Shown here in pieces: positions 1-5,192 of a DNA stretch of 9,196 bases (positions within the stretch are counted from its first letter, which is position 1; each line of letters begins with the position of its first letter). The translations under genes were made by a program, and so were the position numbers. Source of the stretch: JAVWIF01 sp036639635. GTDB lineage: Bacteria > Bacillota_I > Bacilli_A > Erysipelotrichales > Erysipelotrichaceae. The stretch lies in NCBI GenBank assembly GCA_036639635.1, contig JAVWIF010000065.1:1-9196 (forward strand), in the 5' to 3' direction. Under the pieces are notes generated by a model. That model did not search any database, was not told where the DNA came from, and saw only the letters and a program-made list of their open reading frames with translations.

Positions 1-18
1 TTAGACTTAGAGGGCAAT

Positions 19-45
19 AAAAAAAATCGCTTAGCGATTTTTTTT
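19..45. terminator. Bidirectional intrinsic terminator overlapping the trxA stop
   Basis: A perfect 12-bp inverted repeat (19-30 with 34-45, core AATCGC/GCGATT) encloses a 3-base loop, TTA. One arm begins with eight A and the other ends with eight T, so the transcript of either strand would carry a hairpin followed by a U-run. The trxA stop codon (46 to 44 on the minus strand) lies partly inside the hairpin arm, so trxA has essentially no separate 3' UTR. The symmetry suggests that a plus-strand gene left of the window also ends here. Confidence 0.85.
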
Positions 46-352
46 ACAGTTTAGAATTTATAACAGCAGCAATTTGTGCTTTTGGTTGAAATCCTTGAAT
101 TTTTTCTACAGCTTCACCATTCTTGAAAAGAATCATAGTAGGAACAGACATAATACCAAATTTCATAGCTAATTCTTGCTCTTGGTCAACATCTACTTTA
201 ACTACCTTTGCTTTCCCTTCAAAGTCTGTAGCTAGTTCTTCTAACACTGGTGCTAACATTTTACAAGGTCCACACCAAGTAGCGAAAAAGTCTACTAATA
301 CAGTTCCACTTTTTGTAATTTCATCAAACTCATTTTTGTTTATAATTTTCAT
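44..352 (-). CDS. trxA: Thioredoxin
   Basis: This encodes a small cytoplasmic dithiol-disulfide oxidoreductase of 102 residues, the usual length for bacterial thioredoxin 1. It reduces disulfides in client proteins and is itself normally recharged by thioredoxin reductase, which is not in the window. The catalytic WCGPC motif is at residues 26-30, preceded by the buried Asp21 in the DFFATW context. The cis-proline loop (SVPT, Pro71) and the following LFKNGE strand are typical of the fold. There is no signal peptide. The ATG at 352 has a strong GGAGGT SD at 364-359 with 7-nt spacing. The gene has its own extended -10 promoter and an immediate terminator, so it looks monocistronic. It may serve redox defence together with the distant flavodiiron protein, but nothing in the sequence links the two. 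Confidence 0.97.
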   Translation of the reverse strand: MKIINKNEFDEITKSGTVLVDFFATWCGPCKMLAPVLEELATDFEGKAKVVKVDVDQEQELAMKFGIMSVPTMILFKNGEAVEKIQGFQPKAQIAAVINSKL

Positions 353-374
353 AATATTACCTCCAACTACCTAG

Positions 375-383
375 AGTATAGCA
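375..383 (-). promoter_or_regulatory. Extended -10 promoter of trxA
   Basis: On the minus strand the sequence is TGC followed by TATACT (383 to 375), an extended -10 element with 5 of 6 consensus bases in the hexamer. No convincing -35 lies 16-18 bases upstream, as is common for TGn promoters. Transcription would start near 368, giving a leader of about 16 nt in which the SD is almost at the 5' end. Confidence 0.6.
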
Positions 384-412
384 TAAAGTTTTTAATACAT
401 ACATTAACTTGC

Positions 413-1291
413 TCAAATTTTAAAATGTTTTTTTAATGCGTTTGCAATTCCATTATCTTGATTGCTCTGTGTACATTCATTTGCCTTTGTTTTTACACTA
501 TCCATAGCATTTCCCATAGCAATACCTACACGTACTGCTTGTAGCATAGCGATATCATTCTCTCCATCTCCAAACGCCATCATTTCATCTAATGAAATGC
601 CACTGCGCTGTGCAATATCTTCTAGTCCACTGGCTTTCGTTATTCCTGGTAACATAATTTCTAACCATTTAGGACTAGTTTTACCGATCCAATATTTCTT
701 TCCTAGCTCTTGTTTAGCTTGGATGCTTATCTTTTCAATGATTTCTTCATGATAGGTAACTGATATTTTATTTAGCTCTTCTACAATCTCATCAGCATTA
801 TTTATGTACGTAAGACGAGGATACCCTTTACGATTATCCGCAATAAAATGAAAAGCTCCACCAGTTAATGGATAGTCATCACTCAGATGATGGGCTTTTT
901 TATAAATCTTTTTTTCATTCAAAATCGCTGGTGGATTATAGTCATACATGCCATCGTCAACATGTCCGATAATCTCTACATCCCATTGTCTAAAATAAGC
1001 AAATATTTCATGGATTTGTTGCGCATTTAATAACTTTTTAACATACCGCTTATTTTCTTGTAAATCATAGATAGCAGTACCATTGATTTCAATTAAATAA
1101 CCTGCATAGCGATCCATTTCTAATTCTTTAGCATATTCCATTAACTTCGTGTAACTTCTTCCACTTGCAAGTACAAGACGTACACCTGTTGCCTGTATTG
1201 CTAGTAATGCTGCTTTAGTTTCAGGAAGAATTTTATTATCGCTTGTTAAAAGTGTGCCATCCATATCCATTGCTATTAGTTTTATTGTCAT
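413..1291 (-). CDS. Cof-type HAD-superfamily phosphatase, YidA-like
   Basis: This 292-residue cytoplasmic protein belongs to the HAD Cof/YidA family, whose members dephosphorylate sugar phosphates and other small phosphoesters using Mg2+. Motif I is DMDGT with the nucleophile Asp9 and the general acid Asp11. Motif II is the Ser43 of the ASGR segment, motif III is a lysine near residue 219, and motif IV is GDGEND near 241-246. The region between about 85 and 190 is the C2-type cap that sets substrate choice. The frame stays open upstream to 1366, but ATG 1291 is preferred. It has a GGAGGA SD at 1304-1299 with 7-nt spacing, it begins with the family-typical MTIKLIA, and the longer version would run through this gene's own promoter. 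Its N-terminus and its MMAFGD.END segment closely match the phosphatase at 2497-3357, so the two are probably paralogues. The substrate cannot be told from sequence. Confidence 0.93.
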   Translation of the reverse strand: MTIKLIAMDMDGTLLTSDNKILPETKAALLAIQATGVRLVLASGRSYTKLMEYAKELEMDRYAGYLIEINGTAIYDLQENKRYVKKLLNAQQIHEIFAYFRQWDVEIIGHVDDGMYDYNPPAILNEKKIYKKAHHLSDDYPLTGGAFHFIADNRKGYPRLTYINNADEIVEELNKISVTYHEEIIEKISIQAKQELGKKYWIGKTSPKWLEIMLPGITKASGLEDIAQRSGISLDEMMAFGDGENDIAMLQAVRVGIAMGNAMDSVKTKANECTQSNQDNGIANALKKHFKI

Positions 1292-1298
1292 TGCGTAA

Positions 1299-1304
1299 TC
1301 CTCC
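1299..1304 (-). promoter_or_regulatory. SD that fixes the start of the YidA-like phosphatase
   Basis: GGAGGA lies 7 nt before the ATG at 1291. No comparable SD precedes the upstream ATG at 1366. The SD also sits at the predicted transcript 5' end, about 1304, which rules out the longer start if the promoter at 1311-1339 is real. Confidence 0.8.
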
Positions 1305-1310
1305 AAATGC

Positions 1311-1339
1311 ATTATACAACATCGCCACGTTTCTGTAAA
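1311..1339 (-). promoter_or_regulatory. Sigma-A-type promoter of the YidA-like phosphatase
   Basis: Reading on the minus strand, a -35 TTTACA (1339-1334) and a perfect -10 TATAAT (1316-1311) are separated by 17 bases. The predicted start near 1304 leaves a leader of about 13 nt. It is divergent from the deacylase promoter, and the two -35 boxes are 11 bases apart. Confidence 0.75.
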
Positions 1340-1341
1340 AC

Positions 1342-1356
1342 TTTCAAGACTTGAAA
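1342..1356. promoter_or_regulatory. 15-bp palindrome between divergent promoters (possible operator)
   Basis: TTTCAAG and CTTGAAA form a perfect 7-bp inverted repeat around a central A. It lies between the two divergent -35 boxes and includes the deacylase -35 (TTGAAA, 1351-1356). A dimeric regulator bound here would cover the deacylase promoter and touch the phosphatase promoter. The palindrome is plain in the sequence, but its regulatory role is inference and no regulator gene is in the window. Confidence 0.4.
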
Positions 1357-1380
1357 ATAACGACATAATAGTGCTATACT
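1351..1380 (+). promoter_or_regulatory. Promoter of the YbaK/EbsC deacylase gene
   Basis: A -35 TTGAAA (1351-1356) and a -10 TATACT (1375-1380) are separated by 18 bases. The start would be near 1387, leaving about 14 nt before the ATG with the GAGGTG SD at 1390-1395. A perfect TATAAT at 1383-1388 is less likely as the -10, because transcription would then begin inside the SD. Confidence 0.65.
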
Positions 1381-1400
1381 TCTATAATTGAGGTGAAGTT

Positions 1401-1877
1401 ATGAAAATTCAGAAAACCAATGCAATGCGTATTTTAGATAAAGCAGCAATTCCTTATGATGTTCATACTTATGAACATGGGGAAGATGCTGTTGATGGTT
1501 TACAAGTCGCTAATTTATTACACCAAGACCCAAACACTGTATTTAAAACACTTGTTTGTAGAGCAAATACAAAAGACTATTTTGTCTTCGTTGTTCCCGT
1601 GGCTCATGAACTTGATTTGAAAAAATGTGCAAAAGCCGTACGTGTAAAAAGTATCGAAATGATTCATGTAAAAGATATTACTAACCTTACGGGCTACGTA
1701 CGTGGAGGATGTTCTCCGATTGGTATGAAAAAACAATTTACCACTTGCCTACACAACAGTTGTTTAGATATTGATACCATCATATTTAGCGGTGGTAAAA
1801 TTGGATTACAAATACAAATGTTACCACAAGCTTTTATTCATTTATTGAACCCAATAGTTGCAGATATTGTAAAATAA
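1401..1877 (+). CDS. ybaK: Cys-tRNA(Pro)/Cys-tRNA(Cys) deacylase, YbaK/EbsC family
   Basis: This 158-residue cytoplasmic trans-editing protein matches the YbaK/EbsC family in full length. Members hydrolyse Cys-tRNA(Pro) formed when prolyl-tRNA synthetase mischarges cysteine, so they protect translation fidelity. The conserved lysine is Lys49 in the VFKTLV segment, and the glycine-rich loop GYVRGGCSPIGMKK follows at about 97-110. The ATG at 1401 has a clear GAGGTG SD 5 nt upstream, and the start agrees with the family N-terminus (a helix followed by the YDVHTYEH strand). The gene stands alone on the plus strand, divergent from the YidA-like phosphatase and convergent with the acetyltransferase, with a terminator directly after its stop. 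It has no functional tie to its neighbours beyond the shared promoter region. Confidence 0.93.
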   Translation: MKIQKTNAMRILDKAAIPYDVHTYEHGEDAVDGLQVANLLHQDPNTVFKTLVCRANTKDYFVFVVPVAHELDLKKCAKAVRVKSIEMIHVKDITNLTGYVRGGCSPIGMKKQFTTCLHNSCLDIDTIIFSGGKIGLQIQMLPQAFIHLLNPIVADIVK

Positions 1878-1913
1878 GGAATACTCGTATACACAAGTAC
1901 TCCTTATTTTTTT
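1871..1913. terminator. Terminator between convergent deacylase and acetyltransferase genes
   Basis: A 10-bp perfect stem (AAAATAAGGA at 1871-1880 with TCCTTATTTT at 1901-1910) is extended by four more pairs after one mismatch, with a loop at 1886-1895. A T-run follows on the plus strand to 1913, so termination of the deacylase gene is well supported. The left arm gives TTATTTTA on the minus strand, so it may also stop the acetyltransferase transcript, whose stop codon is at 1914-1912. The hairpin overlaps the ends of both genes. Confidence 0.85.
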
Positions 1914-2496
1914 ATTTGTTTTCTCTAACTACTTGACAAGGATTACCATAGGCAATTACATTTGATGGTATATCTTTGGTAACTACACTCCCTGCACCGA
2001 TTACAACATTATCTCCAATATGTACACCTGGTAGAAGAATAGAGCCTCCTCCAATCCACGTGTAATTTCCAACAATTACAGGCGCTGTTATCGTTTTACA
2101 AAATTCAAAGGATCCATCTTCTGATACAACACCAAAACGATCACTTGCATTCGTTGGATGAAATGCCGTATAAATTTTTACATCAGGAGCGATTAAGGCA
2201 TAATCACCTATTTCAATACGATTATCATCTAAAAATGTACAGTTCATATTCACTTCACAATTATTTCCAAAATAAATATTTTCTCCATAATCTACGTAAA
2301 ACGGAGGAGTAATCCATAAGTTTTTTCCTTTACCGCCTAACAAATTCGCAAGAATTTCATCCTTTTTCTTTGCATCTAAACTATCACATTGGTTATAGTC
2401 ACGTGCTAAATCTTTAGCTTGATGCCAACGTGTTAACAGTTCTGCATCATTCGGTTCATATAGCAGTCCTGCCAACATTTTTTCTTTTTCACTCAT
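1912..2496 (-). CDS. maa: Maltose/galactoside-type sugar O-acetyltransferase
   Basis: This 194-residue cytoplasmic enzyme belongs to the Maa/LacA branch of the left-handed beta-helix acyltransferases, which move acetyl from acetyl-CoA to a sugar hydroxyl. The N-terminal Mac domain spans about 5-57, with the typical MLAGLLYEPNDAEL opening and an ARDYN segment. Hexapeptide repeats fill about 70-185. The catalytic histidine is His113 in the TAFHP segment, and the WIGGGSILLPGVHIGDN stretch and the YGNPCQVVR tail are family hallmarks. Its ATG directly abuts the stop codon of the upstream phosphatase (TAAATG), and its AGAGGAG SD lies inside that gene's last codons, so the two are surely co-transcribed and probably translationally coupled. 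Maa and LacA cannot be separated by sequence alone, and the true acceptor sugar is unknown. Acetylation of an unusable sugar for disposal is one possible role. Confidence 0.93.
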   Translation of the reverse strand: MSEKEKMLAGLLYEPNDAELLTRWHQAKDLARDYNQCDSLDAKKKDEILANLLGGKGKNLWITPPFYVDYGENIYFGNNCEVNMNCTFLDDNRIEIGDYALIAPDVKIYTAFHPTNASDRFGVVSEDGSFEFCKTITAPVIVGNYTWIGGGSILLPGVHIGDNVVIGAGSVVTKDIPSNVIAYGNPCQVVRENK

Positions 2497-3357
2497 TTAT
2501 TGCTCCTCTTTATGGAATATATATTTATCCAAAGCTTTCGCTATACCTTGACAATCGTTTGTATCCGTTACATCATACGCAGCTTCTTTTAAAGAGTCCA
2601 TGGCATTCCCCATAGCAATACCATACTTTACCGTTTTGATCATCTCTAAATCGTTTTCAGCATCTCCAAAGGCCATCATTTCATCTGTAGAAATACCTTC
2701 AGCTTTCCCAATACGTAATAGTGCACTTCCTTTGCTCACACCTTTTGGCATGATTTCAACCCAAGCAGGACCTACTTCTAAAATATCGTATTCACTAAGT
2801 TCTTTACGTAACGCTGGTAAATTCTTTTTAAAGAAAGAAGCCGTTTGAATCATTACAAACTTATTGATATCCTGCGTGATTTCAAACTCTTCGCTATCAA
2901 TAGGAATAAAGTTTCTTTTTCCTTGATTAAAACCATAATCCATCGGTTTTCCAAATACTAAACTTCTTAATTTTTTTAAAGTTTTTAAACTCGTACTAAT
3001 AAAATCATAATTATCATATCCACAACAACTAATATTTTCAAAATTGTATTTTTTTGCTAAACGATTTACTTTTTTAGCATCTTCCCCATTTAATACTTTA
3101 TCAACAAAATACTCTTTTCTATGAAAGTCATAAATAACTTGACCATTTACACCAGCAACATAGTTTCTTCCATGATGTTCTAATTCTAATGGTTCATAAA
3201 CAAAATCAATACCACCCTTATCTCGTCCAGTAGCTATTGTAATACTAATACCAAGTTTCGCCGCTTCAATGAGTTTCTTTTTTGTTTCTTCATCGATTGT
3301 TTTATCACTTGTTAATAACGTCCCATCTAAATCTAATGCTATTAATTTTATCGTCAT
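2497..3357 (-). CDS. Cof-type HAD-superfamily phosphatase, co-transcribed with the acetyltransferase
   Basis: This 286-residue Cof/YidA-family phosphatase has all four HAD motifs. Motif I is DLDGT with Asp9 and Asp11, and Thr43 in ATGRD is motif II. A lysine near 209 (GVSKGSA) is motif III, and GDAEND at about 231-236 is motif IV. The cap domain between about 85 and 185 is of the C2 type. The ATG at 3357 has an AGAGGG SD at 3368-3363 and its own promoter just upstream. The last residues before the stop (KEEQ) double as the SD for the acetyltransferase. The gene is likely a paralogue of the phosphatase at 413-1291, sharing its MTIKLIA N-terminus, MMAFGD.END and GIAMGNAMDS segments. The position after nagB and before a sugar acetyltransferase suggests a hexose- or aminosugar-phosphate substrate, but that is inference. 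Confidence 0.93.
   Translation of the reverse strand: MTIKLIALDLDGTLLTSDKTIDEETKKKLIEAAKLGISITIATGRDKGGIDFVYEPLELEHHGRNYVAGVNGQVIYDFHRKEYFVDKVLNGEDAKKVNRLAKKYNFENISCCGYDNYDFISTSLKTLKKLRSLVFGKPMDYGFNQGKRNFIPIDSEEFEITQDINKFVMIQTASFFKKNLPALRKELSEYDILEVGPAWVEIMPKGVSKGSALLRIGKAEGISTDEMMAFGDAENDLEMIKTVKYGIAMGNAMDSLKEAAYDVTDTNDCQGIAKALDKYIFHKEEQ
2499..2509 (-). promoter_or_regulatory. Acetyltransferase SD embedded in the upstream phosphatase gene
   Basis: AGAGGAG lies within the final codons of the phosphatase, 6 nt before the acetyltransferase ATG at 2496. The upstream stop codon TAA fills the three bases directly before that ATG, so a terminating ribosome would be placed on the next start. This supports coupled translation of the two proteins. 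Confidence 0.7.
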
Positions 3358-3386
3358 CTAATCCCTCTTTCTCTGTACTTTTTCTA

Positions 3387-3414
3387 ATTATAACCAAAAA
3401 CAAAAAGAAGGCAA
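3387..3414 (-). promoter_or_regulatory. Promoter of the phosphatase-acetyltransferase pair
   Basis: The -10 is a perfect TATAAT (3392-3387). The best -35 is TTGCCT (3414-3409), 4 of 6 consensus, 16 bases away. That -35 lies inside the 3' arm of the nagB terminator hairpin. The start would be near 3380, with a leader of about 23 nt. Confidence 0.55.
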
Positions 3415-3431
3415 ACCCAAAAGGCTCACCC
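3395..3431 (-). terminator. Intrinsic terminator of nagB
   Basis: On the minus strand GGGTGAGCC (3431-3423) can pair with GGTTTGCCT (3417-3409) around the loop TTTTG, using several G-U pairs. A long T-rich tract (3408-3395) follows. The G-U pairs become mismatches on the plus strand, so the terminator works in one direction only. It begins 9 bases after the nagB stop. Confidence 0.7.
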
Positions 3432-3439
3432 AAATTTTG

Positions 3440-4159
3440 TTATTTTAATTTTGCTGCAGCTGCTTCATCAACAATCACAACAACATCTGCGTGGTTTTGT
3501 AATACTGATGCAGGACAAGATGTACTAGGAGTAGCCTTCACCATGTTATATACTGCATCTGCTTTGTTTGCTCCACTAGCTACTAATAAAATTTTCTTAG
3601 CTTTCATAATAGTAGCAATTCCCATTGTAATGGCATGTGTTGGTACTTTATTAATATCATCTTCAAAGAAACGTGCATTATCTTGACGTGTTTTCTCTGT
3701 TAATTCAACAATGTGTGTTTCTTCAGTAAATGGAGTTCCTGGTTCATTAAATCCAATATGACCATTTCCACCAATTCCTAACACTTGTACATCAACACTT
3801 ACATTTTCCATTGCTTTTTCATAAGCAGCACAATCTTCTTTAGTGCTACCAAATGGTACATGGATTTTATCTTCTGGTAAATCAATTCCATGGAATAAAT
3901 TTTCATGCATAAATGTCCAGTATGATTGAGAATGATTACGATCAATTCCTACATATTCATCCAAGTTGAATGATTGACAAGCAGCATAGCTTGTTTTGTT
4001 TTCTTTGTGATCTTTAATCATATTTTCGTAAAGACCAATAGGGCTAGATCCAGTAGCCAATCCTAGAACAGCATCTTTCTTATTTGTAACGACTTCTTTC
4101 ATTACATTAAAAGCTTCTTTACTAATTTCCTCATAATTTTTTACAACAATTACTTTCAT
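3440..4159 (-). CDS. nagB: Glucosamine-6-phosphate deaminase
   Basis: This cytoplasmic enzyme converts glucosamine-6-phosphate to fructose-6-phosphate and ammonia, the step that commits amino sugars to glycolysis. The 239-residue length fits the short Gram-positive NagB type, which lacks the C-terminal extension of the allosteric E. coli enzyme. The phosphate-binding loop LATGSSPIG is at 34-42 and the catalytic base is Asp67 in FNLDEYVG. The GIGGNGHIGFNEPG block at 128-141 carries the active-site His134 and Glu139. An asparagine (Asn132) replaces the E. coli Asp141, as I recall for B. subtilis NagB, so it is not a defect. The ATG at 4159 has a strong AGGAGGAG SD about 7 nt upstream. It is flanked by its own promoter and terminator. 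Its partner nagA lies about 1.9 kb upstream on the same strand, with an epimerase and a phosphatase gene between them. Confidence 0.97.
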   Translation of the reverse strand: MKVIVVKNYEEISKEAFNVMKEVVTNKKDAVLGLATGSSPIGLYENMIKDHKENKTSYAACQSFNLDEYVGIDRNHSQSYWTFMHENLFHGIDLPEDKIHVPFGSTKEDCAAYEKAMENVSVDVQVLGIGGNGHIGFNEPGTPFTEETHIVELTEKTRQDNARFFEDDINKVPTHAITMGIATIMKAKKILLVASGANKADAVYNMVKATPSTSCPASVLQNHADVVVIVDEAAAAKLK

Positions 4160-4179
4160 ATTAAGTCTCCTCCTACGTT

Positions 4180-4195
4180 TATCATGTTTATGATA
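4180..4195. promoter_or_regulatory. Inverted repeat across the nagB -10 and start region
   Basis: TATCAT and ATGATA form a perfect 6-bp inverted repeat with a 4-base spacer. It covers the nagB -10 hexamer and the predicted transcription start (about 4183), which would suit a repressor site. It could equally be chance in A+T-rich DNA. It does not match the GntR/NagR box as I know it from Bacillus. Confidence 0.3.
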
Positions 4196-4218
4196 CCACT
4201 TTATCTATTGTTAAGCAA
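4190..4218 (-). promoter_or_regulatory. Promoter of nagB
   Basis: An extended -10, TGG followed by TATCAT (hexamer 4195-4190), lies 17 bases from a weak -35, TTGCTT (4218-4213). Transcription would start near 4183, with a leader of about 24 nt carrying the AGGAGGAG SD. Confidence 0.6.
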
Positions 4219-4232
4219 CGTTCCAAGCAAAG

Positions 4233-4259
4233 AAAAAAAGACCAAATTCTTGATCTTTT
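4233..4259 (-). terminator. Intrinsic terminator of the aldose epimerase gene
   Basis: On the minus strand AAAAGATCAA (4259-4250) pairs with TTGGTCTTTT (4245-4236) around the 4-base loop GAAT, giving ten pairs including one G-U. A T-run extends to 4233. It begins 14 bases after the epimerase stop codon. Confidence 0.85.
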
Positions 4260-4272
4260 CATTTTATACGCT

Positions 4273-5136
4273 CTAGAATACTTCAATACTATAGGAAGTC
4301 GTAAATGTTTTATTAGGTGATAATATCATTGTTCCTTCACGATGATAGAAGTCTTCTTCAACTTTCGAAAAATCTCCATGACCATACCAAGGTTCAATAC
4401 AAATAAATGGAGCACCTTGTGAAGCAGTCCAAATAGCCAATAAAGGATAACCTGTTAATGATACATTAACGCCATGTTCCCCTTTTCCTTGTAATGTAAT
4501 ATATGCACTTCTAGGATTTTTATAAATCAATGTAGCATAATCTTCAATCATTTTATAGTTACAAGGAATTTCTTGTAGCTGTATAGGTTTTAATTCATAT
4601 GGTTTCTCTTTTTTTGGATCAAATACTAATTGTTCAAAGTTTTCTTTATTAGAAAATTTTAAAGTATAGTCTTCAAAGTTTTCCCCTGCTTCAATTGGAC
4701 AATTAAAACCTGGGTGTAAACCAAATGTAAATGGCATTTCTTCTGTACCCGTATTGCGAATATGATATGTAATCGTAAGTTTATTGTTGTCTAAGGTATA
4801 ACACACTTCATAATGAAAAGGAAATGGATATTGAGATAGTGTATTCTCATCACTCGCAAGTTCCATAATCACTGTATTTTCGTCTGCTTGTTTTGTTGAA
4901 AGCGTAGCATGGCGAATTAAACCATGGTTTTTCATACTATATTCTTTACCATTAATTTCATAAGAATTTGTATATGTATTTCCAATCAATGGAAATAGTG
5001 TTGGGTTCTTCCCTGACCAATGCGCTTGATCACCTTGCCACATATATTGAATATTTGTTTTCGTATCAAGAAAGCTTTCAATTTCTCCACCTTTTTGTGT
5101 AAAGGTTACAACATAACGTTCATTTTTTAGTTCCAT
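4273..5136 (-). CDS. LacX/GalM-like aldose 1-epimerase family protein
   Basis: This 287-residue protein belongs to the galactose mutarotase superfamily, in the LacX-like branch, and probably interconverts alpha and beta anomers of a free sugar or sugar phosphate in the cytoplasm. The family landmarks are in order: the MWQGD segment at 32-36, LFPLIGN at 47-53, His71 with Arg75 in NHGLIRH, His141 in GLHPGF, and Glu248 in CIEPWYG. The two histidines and the glutamate correspond to the usual substrate-binding and catalytic residues. There is no signal peptide. The ATG at 5136 has an AAGGAG SD with about 7-nt spacing. The gene lies between nagB and a HAD phosphatase in the block that also contains nagA, so an amino sugar is a plausible substrate. 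LacX-type proteins have poorly known substrates, so mutarotation is a family-level call only. Confidence 0.9.
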   Translation of the reverse strand: MELKNERYVVTFTQKGGEIESFLDTKTNIQYMWQGDQAHWSGKNPTLFPLIGNTYTNSYEINGKEYSMKNHGLIRHATLSTKQADENTVIMELASDENTLSQYPFPFHYEVCYTLDNNKLTITYHIRNTGTEEMPFTFGLHPGFNCPIEAGENFEDYTLKFSNKENFEQLVFDPKKEKPYELKPIQLQEIPCNYKMIEDYATLIYKNPRSAYITLQGKGEHGVNVSLTGYPLLAIWTASQGAPFICIEPWYGHGDFSKVEEDFYHREGTMILSPNKTFTTSYSIEVF

Positions 5137-5163
5137 TAGAATTCTCCTTTTGTCTTTACGCTT

Positions 5164-5192
5164 ATCATATCACTGTTTCTTATACTTTTAAA
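5164..5192 (-). promoter_or_regulatory. Promoter of the aldose epimerase gene
   Basis: An extended -10, TGA followed by TATGAT (hexamer 5169-5164), lies 17 bases from a -35 TTTAAA (5192-5187). The -35 overlaps the stop codon of the upstream phosphatase (5190-5188). The start would be near 5157, with a leader of about 21 nt. No solid terminator separates the two genes, so read-through from upstream may add to expression. Confidence 0.6.

Noticed and set aside
462..752. Plus-strand frame antisense to the YidA-like phosphatase, with similar ones at 2600-2848 and 5207-5452 opposite the other two
   Set aside because: All three lie opposite the same conserved HAD C-terminal region, so their likeness to each other comes from the sense-strand motifs. 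None has a start signal.
1292..1366. A 25-codon N-terminal extension of the YidA-like phosphatase
   Set aside because: It has no SD, is not typical of the family, and overlaps both divergent promoters. The ATG at 1291 has a strong SD.
3391..3403. A 13-base identical string (TAACCAAAAACAA) also present at 7331-7343
   Set aside because: A match of this length is expected about once by chance in 9 kb of A+T-rich DNA, and the two copies have different positions relative to promoters.
3282..3686. A 134-codon plus-strand frame across the nagB end and the start of the next phosphatase gene
   Set aside because: It is antisense to two well-supported genes, crosses the terminator and promoter between them, has no SD or recognisable domain, and its hydrophobic runs mirror the sense codons.
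4196..4230. Possible catabolite-response (cre) or NagR box upstream of nagB, and near nagA at 7262-7280
   Set aside because: Alignment by eye to the cre consensus fails in spacing around the central CG, and no good GntR/NagR-like repeat is present.
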